Shown here piece after piece: positions 12,450 to 24,400 of a stretch of 43,378 nucleotides of DNA. Below the pieces are notes generated by a model. It was not told where the DNA came from and made no database searches. It saw only the letters and a list, made by a program, of their open reading frames with translations. The stretch's first letter is position 1, and the number at the start of each line of letters is the position of its first letter. The translations under genes were made by a program, and so were the position numbers. Origin of the DNA: Saccoglossus kowalevskii (Eukaryota; Hemichordata; Enteropneusta; Harrimaniidae); contig NW_003134342.1 of assembly GCF_000003605.2 (NCBI RefSeq), forward strand, positions 193,602-236,979. The letters run 5' to 3'.

Positions 12450-13056
12450 TAGTAGATTTTTTAAAATCTATACTTTAGGAACACAAGTAACATTCTCACT
12501 AACTTATCAGCAGCTTTTTACAAATTTTATGAGAATTTGATCACCGTTACATATGGAGGAAATGAATCCTGTGTGCTGCCAAGTTGAGGTTGAGAGAATT
12601 AGAAATGGCGAAGTCTGTTATTGTGATGTTAAAACCAAAACTTACAGGTGAAAGCCATAAATTACCGGTATATAGCTAGAGCCTCGATATTTACCATACT
12701 CCAAAGTTGGTGCCACAATTACAAATTTTTTGTATCGACTTCACTCGCTCAGTGACCTGATTGGCTTGACCTGCTCTGTGCAGTGTTTACTGATTGGCTG
12801 TTGTAGATTGTTGAGGCTATTGTCTGCACTAGTGACATTAAATGAGTCTTTGTAATAGGCCAGATGATTTTAACTGTAATTGAGTTTATAGGTTGTTTTT
12901 AAAAAATCATAAATTAGCCAGTTTTAAAAGGAGTGCCAAACTATTGTAAAAACAATGCCAAAAAAAAGAAGCATTTGTACATCAAAAAAAACCCATCCCT
13001 GTTTAAATTACAATTGAACACAAATTAACATTGAAGTTCAAAATGACGATGAAAGC
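12450..13056. other. No gene recognised
   Basis: AT-rich. Nothing with a domain or repeat signature. Confidence 0.45.
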
Positions 13057-13282
13057 TTAGGCTGAGAAAAAAAATATCTCTGTTTCTCGTTTCCGCACGC
13101 ATCATTTTGAACTATACGCCTCAAACGTTTTTTTTCTTCTAAAGCATTCCAAAATGCGCTTGTACTCACACTTGTTTCAAATTTCCCCCATTTTAGCTCA
13201 GTATTCAAAAAAAAAAAAAAAAAAAATCGCCTCGAGAATTTCCATGAAACGAGAAACAGAGAATTTATTTTTCCTGGCCTTA
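13057..13282. mobile_element. 226-bp inverted-repeat element, family D
   Basis: TCTCTGTTTCTCGTTTC at 13077-13093 has a perfect 17-bp inverted partner at 13246-13262. The outer flanks (TTAGGCTGAGAAAAA and, in reverse complement, ATAAGGCCAGGAAAAA) extend the match to about 38 bases. A poly-A run of about 20 bases lies inside. One copy only in the window. Confidence 0.75.
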
Positions 13283-14404
13283 TCTGCTTGCTTTTTTTTG
13301 AATGGCTTAGAATGGCAACACCAGTAGAATAATGACAGTATTAAAATGGTTAAAATTTACAATATCAAACACCTGCAGATGAAGGTGACAATGTTTCTAT
13401 TTATAACTAAAATACCCCCTCAGTGGTAAAGTCAACAATTGTAGTGGACCATATTAAATGTTTACAAATAGTGCTTTGATGAAAAGGACCAGAGTATGTC
13501 ACTTTGCAACAATGTTTTGTTCTTTTATTTTATGATTTGAAAAGCAGAGAAACGCAGTATGATACAAACAGGTCAAGCAGTCATTCATGTGCCAAACCTT
13601 CATACCAGAATAGGTCCCTATCTGGATACAATTACTGGCGTAACATATTCTGGTTTATTTGAAAAAATCTCCATGGTTACAAGTTTATAAACCTATGACA
13701 AAATTGTTTAAGTTAATTATTTATCAAAGGTAAATATTTTGAGCCCTGGGAGTGGGTTTCATGTTTATTGAAATTAATTATTATTAATTGCTTCATATTT
13801 GATTACGCGCTTCTGTTGTTGTTTGTAAACCCCGTAAAGAGATGTCTGAATGTGTTATGGATGCCTTGTTTGGAAAAGTGTCATTTTCAGGTCAAAGTTG
13901 AACACTTTTCATTCTTAGATCAGACACTATTACAATGTAGCGTTCGATTGAAAGAATCAGTGTACTTATTCGTGCCCCTTCTTTCAATTGTTCAGTTGTT
14001 AAAAAATTAGAATCGCATTTGATTTAATTTCATCTGTTATTTACCGTCATTTTAACGCTTGGTACATAAATCAATTTTAATGTAAGAATTTACGACTACC
14101 TCAACATGTTATACTTTTATGCATGACAATAAAAATTTTTTTTTTTTTTATTGTATTCCTGTCTAAAGTTGCAAGGAATGTCTTGAGACACTTCCAGAAT
14201 ATGTACAGCAGTATTTTAATTAGGTTACTCGGTCTTTAAAAACATGTGCATCTGATATTTTTATTAAGATTCTTAACACTGGATGGAATTTTGTTTCAAT
14301 GAAAACAACCTTTTGATAAATATATCTTTTATTAACGTCTTGTGATGGATGCAGTTCGATACTAGTACTTTAATTTTCCAGAAATTGTCACAAAAAGCTG
14401 TAGT
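13283..14404. other. No gene recognised
   Basis: An 80-residue frame at 13768-14010 has no domain or splice context I can support. A poly-T run lies near 14139-14149. Confidence 0.4.
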
Positions 14405-14750
14405 TTTGTAATGGTTCAATCCTTGCACTTTATGGTCATCCCTGTTAACAAATGGTTCAGTCCTTGCACTCTATGGCCATCCTTGTTAACAAATGGTTCA
14501 GTCCTTGCACTTAATGGTCACCCCTGTTAACAAATGGTTCAATCGTTGCATTTTATGGTCACCCCTATTAACAAATGGTTCAGTCCTTGCACTTTATGGG
14601 CACCCCTGTTAAATGATTCAGCATCTGCACTCTCTAGCCACCCCTGTCAACAAATGGTTCAATCCTTGCACTTTATGGCCACCCCTGTTAACAATTGACT
14701 CAGCACATGCACTCTATGGTCACCCCTGTCAACAAATGGTTCAACCTTAG
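14405..14750. repeat. 41-bp minisatellite, about 9 units
   Basis: Units contain AATGGTTCAGTCCTTGCACT and ATGGTCACCCCTGTTAACA. Starts at about 14411, 14452, 14493, 14534 and 14575, then shorter and more diverged units. Confidence 0.93.
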
Positions 14751-15364
14751 ACAGAGACCAGTTTGATTGCAGACTTTGTACCTACATTATTCTGTGTATC
14801 TTAGAATTAACTAATGGATCTAATGGGCAGAGAAAATAATGCCACTAATTGAAAAACTGACAATGTCTTCATTTTTCATCAAATTCTACTTTTATGAAGC
14901 TAAATACTTCAATTTTCACATACAGATATATAGTGTGTCTCTCAACATTTAGGGGTTTCCCCATTTGAAATTGGGGGCAGGTAGTGGAGGAAAGCAAAAT
15001 ATTTTTTTTTTTTTTTTTTTTACATTATTGAGTCTATGTAAGAATATTCATTCCTCTTACCCCACAACAATTTTTGTTTTCAAAATTTCCTTTTTTTCAA
15101 TTATAAACACATTCAAATTACTATTTTTTCGATTTAAAGTTCATATCTGTGGGAGTATGAGAAAAGTGACAGACTTTAAGTCATTGCGCTACAAGAGATT
15201 ATTTAAAAGCTTTTATATTGCTCCTTGGGAAGGGGATTGGAGACAGCAGATGGCAACATGCAGCAAGACTGTGAAAGTCAAACATCATGACGTAGATTAC
15301 TGAGCATTTCCACCTATATAAACAGTTTAAGTATGCATGTGGCTAACTATGAACACTAATGTAT
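14751..15364. other. No gene; poly-T tract
   Basis: A run of about 20 T at 15001-15021 separates two AT-rich stretches. The 112-residue frame at 14965-15303 runs through the homopolymer and is not a gene. Confidence 0.5.
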
Positions 15365-16483
15365 TATGTTCAATAATTAACACTCCCTCCAAAGTAAATG
15401 GTCTGCCCCTTATTACATTTGAAAGCTAATGTATTATGTTCAATAATTAACACTCCCTCCAAAGTAAATGGTCTGCCCCTTACATTTGAAAGCTAATGTA
15501 TTATCTTCAATAATTAACACTCCCTCCAAAGTAAATGGTCTGCCCCTTACATTTGAAAGCTAATGTATTATCTTCAATAATTAACACTTCCTCTAAATAA
15601 ATGGTCTGCCCCTTACATTTGAACCCTGATGTAATATGTTCTGTATTCAATACCCCCTCCTCATTAAATGGTCTGCCCCTTGCATTGAACGCTAATGTAT
15701 TATGTTCAATCATTAACACTCCCTCTAAATAAATGGTCTGCCCCTTACATTTGAAAGCTAATGTATTATGTTCAATAATTAACACTCCCTTTAAATAAAT
15801 GGTCTACCCCTTACATTTGAACCCTGATGTAATATGTTCTGTATTCAATACCCCTCCTCATTAAATGGTCTGCCCCTTGCATTTGAACGCTAATGTATTA
15901 TGTTCAATAATTAACACTCCCTCTAAATTAAATGGTCTGCCCCTTACATTTGAACCCTGATGTAATATGTTCTGTATTCAATACCCCCTTCTCATTAAAT
16001 GGTCTGCCCCTTACATTTGAACCCTGATGTAATATGTTCTGTATTCAATACCCCACCTCATTAAATGGTCTGCCCCTTACATTTGAAAGCTAATGTATTA
16101 TCTTCAATAATTAACACTCCCTCTAAATAAATGGTCTGCCCCTTACATTTGAACCCTGATGTAACATGTTCTGTATTCAATACCCCCTCCTCATTAAATG
16201 GTCTGCCCCTTACATTTGAACCCTGATGTAATATGTTCTGTATTCAATACCCCCTCCTCATTAAATGGTCTGCCCCTTACATTTGAACCCTGATGTAATA
16301 TGTTCTGTATTCAATACCCCTCCTCATTAAATGGTCTGCCCCTTACATTTGAAAGCTAATGTATTATCTTCAATAATTAACACTCCCTCTAAATAAATGG
16401 TCTGCCCCTTACATTTGAACCCTGATGTAACATGTTCTGTATTCAATACCCCCTCCTCATTAAATGGTCTGCCCCTTATCAAT
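15365..16483. repeat. 66-67-bp minisatellite with two alternating unit types, about 17 units
   Basis: Every unit ends in AAATGGTCTGCCCCTTACAT. Two types differ in the other half: type 1 has AGCTAATGTATTAT and AATAATTAACACTCCCTC; type 2 has CCCTGATGTAATATGTTCTG and TTCAATACCCCCTCC. Type 1 dominates at the left. The two types are interspersed from about 15600 onward in runs of one to three. Confidence 0.95.
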
Positions 16484-17007
16484 ATACATTAACAGAGCCT
16501 ATTCTTTGCTTTGCAGTACAGCAGTATATGCATGGTAACCAAGACGACACGAATGATATTATAGATGCTGGAGATCACGAATGATGCATCAGACAGTACA
16601 TTAAAACAACGATGACAGGAATACAAATCAGACAAGAGCACCAAACCACTTAATAGCAGTACAACCTAAATGCTGAGGGCTAATCTGTAGGAGGAACAAT
16701 TATATATACATATTTATACCATGTAAATTACAGTTATGTCTATATTATTTGTTTTATATTTTTCTCTGATATCAACGGCTGATATTCAAGATTTCTTGAA
16801 GGGAAATCAGAATGATTGCACTGTAAGACAATATATCGAATGATTCGTACACACATGCCTGAAGGTTTTCAACTTTGTAACAGCAATTAACGCAGATTCT
16901 TTGAATATACACGGCGAATCTGTTCAGAGTATGAAATCAACATACTGATCCCTAATGTTGAAACCTCCAGAGTGGCCATTTTGAATCTTTTGGATTTCAA
17001 TGTTGAA
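16484..17007. other. No gene recognised
   Basis: No domain, RNA or repeat pattern. The minus-strand frame at 16887-17096 overlaps the family C element. Confidence 0.4.
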
Positions 17008-17129
17008 GTGTGGTGGTCGTTGCACTGTGCTGTGTTCGATGTAGGAGCCATAGTGATGTACACAACGTATGTAAAATACATTGTTTGTTTCCACAAAATA
17101 TGAACAGAGGCTGCGCGACGACCACCGTT
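17008..17129. mobile_element. Short inverted-repeat element, family C copy 2
   Basis: The left arm GTGTGGTGGTCGTTGCACTG and the right arm, in reverse complement, ACGGTGGTCGTCGCGCAGCC match the ends of 2024-2130. The core has the mirrored phrase GTAAAATACATTGTTTGT. Confidence 0.65.
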
Positions 17130-17815
17130 GTTTAATTTTAGATACTAGGGATAATTCTTGAGACTGCTTATGATGTCAGTGAAGAATTCCCACTAGTAGT
17201 ATGGCAAAAATCTGTAACTTCTCAAAAGTACAAAAAAAAAGAACCATTTAAAATCAATTTCAAGGAAATTTACAAAACCGTTAAATTTTCATTTAATAAA
17301 AGGAGTACATATTTTCACGTTTTAGCTCCTTGTATTGAATGTTACCAAATGCACCAAATACAGGGAGTATCCAAGTATTTTTTACAGTTACAAACTATAC
17401 ACCGCAGACTGTAGTCTGAAAATAGAAACTTGTATTACATTAGAGTTACAAAAATTTCAAGGTGAAATATTTCAAAAACAAAAACAATATTAAAAGAAAA
17501 TACACCATAGAGGGCGCTCACATCCAAACACCACTTTGTAAGCGCAATGAGATATTTACTTCCCAGTATTTACGTACAGTATACTGGTACAGTATATGTT
17601 TGCTTCTCAGCATTAGTCTTAATTAAAATCAGTTTGAAATTCACCATTCAACATTTCCACTATTTATTTAACACATTCACTATTTATTCATCAATTGTTT
17701 TGGAAGAAGAATTTCCTGAAACCTTCCGCATTATTCTTTTATTATTTGTTTTATATTCTGAAAAAACACTTGGGATACTTATGTTTTGATTACAATTACA
17801 TGTATTTTGCTCGTT
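17130..17815. other. No gene recognised
   Basis: AT-rich. The frames here are short and unsupported. Confidence 0.4.
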
Positions 17816-17990
17816 TTCCGATCCAACATGGCCACCGTGTTTCAATCCAACATGGCCACTGTTTTTCCAATCCAATATGGCCACTGTTTTTCCGATCCAA
17901 CATGGCCACCGTGTTTCAATCCAACATGGCCACTGTTTTTCCAATCCAACATGGCCACTGTTTTTCCAATCCAACATGGCTGCCAAAGTA
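17816..17990. repeat. 24-25-bp minisatellite, 7 units
   Basis: Seven units of ATCCAACATGGCCACTG-type sequence at spacings of 24 or 25 bp. They generate several overlapping false ORFs on both strands. Confidence 0.95.
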
Positions 17991-18654
17991 GGGTTTAATG
18001 TTATGTGGAATCAAGTTTGGCTACCCCTTCTTTTTATTTGCTCTTTGTCATTTATTTTGATGTAATCTTTCGCTCAGCAAAATACCAAGAATTTATTGTG
18101 TTTTTAAAATTAAAGAACAGAAAAAGATATTTGTTTTTTAAAAAGATAATCTAAAATTGTCAATATTGTGAGATTTATTGCAACAAATATATTCACTTAT
18201 GCTGAATTGGAACAGAATGTATGCAAATGTGCATGTCCAAACAAAGAACAAGATGTCATTCCAATTTTTTCCTCAACAATGATTTGTCAGTGTTTAGAAA
18301 GTAAATAACCATATATGAAAATATGGTAATTTATGTTGATCTATTAAAATTTATCCATAATGACTAGAAGCATTAATGAAAAAAAAACTTCTTTAAAGTT
18401 TTTATTGTATTAAGTCAGCTCTGTTTTTTTATTAATTCAAAGAGATGTAAATATTGTATATTCATTTGTAAATTTCTAAGACGTGTATTTGTACAAAGTT
18501 GTCATTTTGAATATTGTATAACTTAACAATTCTGTATTTACCTCTCAAAAACACAATTTACTGTAATAGATTGTTGGAAAAAGTATTTGCTGTCATTAGA
18601 GTTAAGATTTTATACCTCATAAAGATTTACGTATGAGACAACAATTTTGAGTAA
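17991..18654. other. AT-rich sequence, nothing recognised
   Basis: No gene or repeat structure seen. Confidence 0.45.
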
Positions 18655-18955
18655 GGCAGAATGTATTGTGGGCTGACATACAAAGTTAGGCAGACTGTAT
18701 TGTGGGCTGACATACAAAGTTAGGCTGACTGTATTGTGGGCTGATATTACAAAGTTAGGTAGGATGTAATGTGGGCTGATATTACAAAGTTAGGCAGACT
18801 ATTGTGGGTTAACATACAAAGTTAGGTAGACTGTATTATTAGTCGACATACAAAGTTAGGTAGACTGTATTATTAGTCGACATACAAAGTTAGGTAGACT
18901 GTATTGTGGGTTGGCATACAAAGTTAGGCAGAGTGCATTTCTGGGTGACAAACCA
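18655..18955. repeat. 34-bp minisatellite, about 9 units
   Basis: CAAAGTTAGGCAGACTGTAT recurs at 18681, 18715, 18750, 18785, 18817, 18851, 18885 and 18919, with GGGCTGACATA-type linkers. Confidence 0.94.
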
Positions 18956-20695
18956 AGTTTCATGCAAACTGACATGAAACTATTAATGCAGGTACAGAAA
19001 TTAACCTTTTAAGTCATATTCAGACATTCATGTATTGTCACAAATGATTTATTGTGAAAATATTGCTAATTTACAGTATGATTCAATTTTAACATAATCC
19101 TGGTGACAAAATAATTAATTTTTTTTTTAATTTTCTTACCGTTAAAAATTATACTCAAGATATCAAGCCGCTATGACAGGTAGCGAAATGCTTAATGTTA
19201 TTAGAATTAAATTCTGATTCAGACTCACTGATAAGAATAAAAATATTCTGAATCAATATTCAAAATAAAATTCTAAGCATAAAGAATGCTGACCTATATT
19301 TTTGTACTTCTGTCAGAAAATGAGATTTTTTTTTTCTTAAGTTTCCTTTTTTTGTGGATTTGCATTTAATATATATTAATTTTTGTTGAGAATTTGCAGT
19401 ATTTGTCCGTTTTATTGTATATTGAAACCTAAAATAGTGAAATAAAGCAAAATATAAAGTGATGAGCCAATACTGCTATTTTATTTCACTGTTTTCTTTC
19501 CAAACTAATTACACACATAAACTCTTTATATAGATATAAACCTTACTTAATAATTTCAACATGTACAGAATCAAAAACAAAATTGAACAAAATTTTCGTG
19601 AAAATAAGTCAAAGTGTGTGGCACACACTTTTTTTCAAAAAATTAACGATAACATGCACAGATCCCAAAACAAAATTGACGTGGATCTGTAGCTTTAGTG
19701 ATACACTTCTGTATGTAATTTTGTGAAAATCTGTCAAAGAATTTCAGTGTTATGATGTGGTAAACATTTTTTTCTATCAGAAACAGGCTTCTTTTGACCA
19801 GAAGTTTCCCAAAATACTACTAATGTACATGAATCAAAAAATTGAAAAAGTACCCTTCTGGTAATACTTATCACATCAAATGTGTACAAAGTTTGAATAA
19901 AATCACAGAATCCCACCAAATGTGAGAAAAATCTAAGATTAAATCTTACATAATCTGGGAGCAATTGCTACATTCATTCATTTTATGGGATCTCGGCACA
20001 TGCTGAAATGTTTAATCCTTTGTGTTTGCAGAGGGATTACAGCAGTTGTGTTCACGTTAGTCGGGACCCACTTGGGACCGTCTCGGCTCATGCATGATCC
20101 ATGCTCTTATTCGTCAATCTGTTATTTTACCAGAACATGGAAAATGTCATGCATATGATAATACCAATTGCTATATTGAAATTATATCCATTTGCTGTTC
20201 ATGAATTATCAATAACTTATGGACAGCGCCCTCAACTTCTATTGTCAACAATTTTGCCATTTGAAATCATGGAGGTGGCTGCAGGCAAAACTTGTTGGCA
20301 TAAGAATGTTCAGACAAGACACCATGAAAAAAAAAAATTGCCCTGGTCACCCCCCCCCCCCCCATGATTTCTAATGATTGACCCCTTGCCCACTCTGAAC
20401 TGGTTTGATATACGATTTCCCTTCATTGTCTGTGAGCGTCTACACTGATTGGTCGATAATTATAGCATGCTGCTAATCTGAATATGCTAATTTTCCAAAG
20501 AATGGACGAAAGTTGTACATTTTATCCCATGTTATACATACTGGTAGTTTCCATAGCGACAAAAGTGCAACCACCTCATTCTTCATGATGCTGCAATAAA
20601 TTTATTGTCATGGTTAATAAACCGACACACTGTGTCATATGTTTTCAACAATATTACCCATGAGTTATTTTATTAACAGGAACAATGCCACTATA
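18956..20695. other. No gene recognised
   Basis: AT-rich. The frames at 19734-19964 and 20101-20367 lack domains. A C14-15 run at about 20350, followed by CATGATTTCTAATGATTG, resembles the 4800-4860 stretch and the C-run near 23724. Confidence 0.45.
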
Positions 20696-20831
20696 TACTG
20701 TAAAATCTGTATTAGAAACCGCAGCTTAAAATGGTACAATGCAATAGAGATGTGGCTTTTGGTTCTCAATTATTCTAAAAAAATGGGTGCAACTTCTATT
20801 AGGGATGCAGCTTCTAATACAGATTTTACGA
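20696..20831. mobile_element. 136-bp inverted-repeat element, family E
   Basis: TAAAATCTGTATTAGAA at 20700-20716 has a perfect inverted partner at the right end. The outer bases TACTG and TATCG and the inner AACCGCAG and AGCTGCAT extend the match to about 30 bp with mismatches. Confidence 0.78.
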
Positions 20832-20965
20832 TAATGTGGGACCAGTTCTTGCCAACCAGACTTTTGTAACCAAGCAAGTAACATAAAATAAAACAATCGC
20901 CTACAAATAAAAACAAACACACAGGTTTTTACTATATATTTGTATATGGTAATTTTAAAAAGCCA

Positions 20966-20971
20966 TTTATT
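20966..20971 (-). promoter_or_regulatory. Candidate polyadenylation signal AATAAA (distal)
   Basis: Second canonical AATAAA on the minus strand, 75 bases beyond the first. It could be an alternative cleavage site for the same transcript. Confidence 0.4.
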
Positions 20972-21040
20972 CACGATCAAAGTCAACAAGATAGTGAAAT
21001 GTTCCACCTACTAGTTTTTTAAAGTCAGCTTCAAGGCATG

Positions 21041-21046
21041 TTTATT
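21041..21046 (-). promoter_or_regulatory. Candidate polyadenylation signal AATAAA (proximal)
   Basis: AATAAA on the minus strand about 270 bases downstream of the TGA of the ADAMTSL gene; the first canonical hexamer I find after the stop. This would give a 3' UTR of roughly 290 bases. Confidence 0.5.
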
Positions 21047-21315
21047 GACCTGCAATGTCGAAAATACGTATTTGAAAAATCGGCATAATGACTGTCAATG
21101 CGATCAAAAGTAACAGTTTTGACATCAATATCAGTACAGTTAAGTCCTAAATTATATACAAAACTATATATAACAGTAATGGAAATTTGGAGTGTTAATT
21201 CCAAGTGAAATTGAAAAAGTAGAACTAGCTTTGAAATAATATAAATATATGGCAGAAACAGAAAAATGTGGTAAAACTTGTATGGCAGTATATTTATAAT
21301 GACAGTGTTGTCAGA

Positions 21316-21434
21316 TCAACGTTTTCTTGATTTACACGAGCCACAGCATGCCTTTTCGTAATACCAATGCTGGCACAGATCAAGATCGAATGCCAAGGCA
21401 CAATTGGCAGTTGGATTGTCCTCACAGTCTTCTT
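21316..21434 (-). CDS. ADAMTSL terminal exon: PLAC domain and stop
   Basis: Acceptor ataacag|AA with the phase-1 G from the previous exon gives Glu. The exon reads EEDCEDNPTANCALAFDLDL, then CQHWYYEKACCGSCKSRKR and TGA. The C-x-D...C...LC...YY...CC-x-x-C pattern is the PLAC (protease and lacunin) domain, usual at the C terminus of ADAMTSL and papilin proteins. The open frame continues upstream of this acceptor for about 45 bases to a TAA with no earlier usable AG, which fixes the acceptor here. A second AG three bases on (NAGNAG) would remove one Glu. Confidence 0.92.
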
Positions 21435-24400
21435 CTGTTATCACCATGGAGATAGTATCACAGCAACCACAAGTGGAGGGTTACCAACATGCAGTTGAAC
21501 AGAGCATGAAAAAGGAGAAAATAATGGATAAATCAACTTTTGTTACATAAAATGTGAGATTTGTGTAAAATGTGCGTTTCAATTAATTGAGACAGGTTAT
21601 GTACAGATTTCAGTATAGGCAGGTTTCATTTCAGACAGGTTTTAGTTTAAACAGGTATCATTATAGACAAATTACAATTTAGACTGGTAACATAAGAGGT
21701 TTAATTTAAAATAGGTTTCATTATAGACATGCAGGTTTCAGTTTAGACAAGTTTCAATTTAGACAAGTTACAATTTTAGAAAGGTATCATTATAGACAGG
21801 TTTCATGATAGACAGGTCACATGATAGACAGGTTTCAGTTTAGACAAGTATCAGTATAGACAAGTTTCAGTTTAGACAGATTTGAGTTGAGTTGTGGTGG
21901 ATGTTCCTACCTAGGTTTCCACTTGGACATGTCTGTTGCTCACATTCCTCCTCCGCAGCTGGTTTATTATCAGAATCACAACCAGACGCTGGTACGTCAT
22001 CTAAGTAACATTTAACTTCACGTCTTTTTATTCCTCGTCCACAACTCCTAGAACACTGCCAAGAAAACATGAATTCATTGGTGTCAATATACATGATATA
22101 CTCTGATTACATCACAAACACTTTCCATAGTGGGTGATGTCAATTAAATATATACATGATATACACTCAAGACATTGAAATGACATAGTCCCTGTTGGTA
22201 ATATATATAATCAGGGGTGTAACCATTTCAGGCCCAATAAGGGAAAGAAAGCAATGTGCATCAAGGTCCTAATGTACATACCAATGTACATTCCCGAAAA
22301 GGCAGACGTGCTTTATTTTTTAATGAATTTAAATCAAAATGGACACTATTCGGCCATCTTGAATTGAATTATGAAACAAATGAATGTGCATATATGTATG
22401 ACACACTGTATGATGTACATTTGTATGCGTGAAGTTTCAATTAAATTTGCCTAGGCATGACTGATACAGGTATGAACAGACAGGCAGATACACAGAAGTA
22501 CAGAGGTGAAACTAATCAGTTTTTCCGACAAGATCCAAACAGGGACTAGTAATTAAGTGAGTGAGTGAATGAAAGAGTGAATGAAAGAGTGAATGAATAT
22601 ATCTAACCTCAGACCATTCTGTGGAAAACCATTCAGGTTGAATTTCACAAGATTCTTCAATGCAGACTGCTGATTCATTTGGTTTGGTTGATGGATCACA
22701 GTCACTCTCCTGTAATGTCACTGCTCTACTGTTTTCTACTGCTGCACATATCAGTAACCGTGTGCGGGTACCATGACCACAACTAGATGAACACTGGAAA
22801 ACAATATCTTAATCAGGGCTTCAAAATAAACATCTTTTTCTTGGAAGCCTGAGTGGGCTACTAATTACAAAAGCTGACAGCTGGACAACATGCTGGATTG
22901 ACCATCAGTATCAGTGGTTTGATACTTGAAGACATGCACACAATTGTGAAGACATGGAAATAACCAACTCACTCTGTTTAAGACATACTTAGTTATTTTA
23001 GTATATCAGTGTAGAAATAGTTTTTATTATTCAGTCCTGTTGGGTTACTATAATTTTGAATCAAAGATAGCTTAACTCTTGTGTCCTGAGGTCATTGGAG
23101 ACATGAAGTATAAATAAGGAATATGTATTTACTATATTAGATGCACATCTTCAATACACATAAAGCAAAAATTGTCATTAATATGCACAGATTTCAACCA
23201 ATAACTAAACAGGTCTGTGCATTAATCCAGAGCATCTATGTATTAAGTTTCATTGAAATCTGATTCACTGACACACTGCAGTGACTCTCATTAGGTGCTT
23301 CGCACATATGAGACAAAAATAGTAGCCCTGGCAAAAAAATTGGTAGTCTGTGCTTTTGACTAATGCTAACAAGTCCTGCCAGTGTGAGGTGTTGTAGTTG
23401 AGACTACATTAACCCACATCATCATGAGATTTTGATCCAAAATAGTATTGTTAATAGTCTTCACTTTCCTTCAGAAGATTGGGACAAAAATAACCAAAAA
23501 TTGACTCAAATTTTGTCTGTTGGCTACAAAATTAGGATTTATTTCCAGAACTATTGAGGAATATAAGAAAAAAGTGCAGAAACATTTGGGCAGGTATGGT
23601 GGTGAACAGATTAATGGTTAAATGTTGTTAAGTGGCTTGGTTAACATTGAACATACCATAGATTTATGATTGATCTCTATCAATGTAAATGCCTATTGGC
23701 AAAGAGACAATGTTGATCACCCACCCCCCCCCCCTCCCTCCACAAACAATTTCTAATGGTAAACCTCTACTACTATAATGGTTACCATACTTGTCCAACC
23801 TAGCGCCCAGGGTACTCATCTCCATGTGATTCAGGGGGTGGGATGGTTAGCCGAACACCCCGGCCCCTTTGAGAAAAGTGTGCAAATGACAATTTTAGTT
23901 CACTATGTGCCAGATTGCTGAACTAGGATACATTCTTTCTCAAATCACATGATGAAATTAATCATCCCTTGAACAGTGCCCCACGTGGTACTGCTTGCAT
24001 TATAACAATTGGATAGGACATTAAGAATCTAATGAATATATATACATAGAGGTCCCACTGAACTAAAAACTTCAATGTTTACAACCCAACTCGATGTATA
24101 TTGAGGGGCTTGAACATCAATTTGTCCTAGACATGATATGTGTGTTGCTGCTAGTATTATGATTGTTGGCAGATCAACATACTCGCATAAGAATAAAACA
24201 AATATGATTCAAAAAAATAATCTCCTGCAAGTCTCCTGTAGTTTTGAAAAATATCAAGAAATTGAGTGAATAACTTAAAATTTGCATAAATATTTGCATA
24301 ACATATTGACCCATTCGAACTTTAAAAATTACGACTATGCTCTTCTCAGCTGCTGAGGCCATTCTGGTCATCCTGACTATTTGCACATGCAACTTGTTTT

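Noticed and set aside
15507-15785. 92-codon minus-strand ORF
   Set aside because: It is translation of the 66-67-bp minisatellite; the repeat peptide follows the DNA period.
17684-18065. Overlapping ORFs with MATVFQSN-type repeats
   Set aside because: They arise from the 24-25-bp minisatellite in several frames on both strands.
1-21300. A second protein-coding gene among the short ORFs
   Set aside because: None has a recognisable domain, and most are AT-driven or run through homopolymers or repeats. A small or fast-evolving gene cannot be excluded without RNA data.
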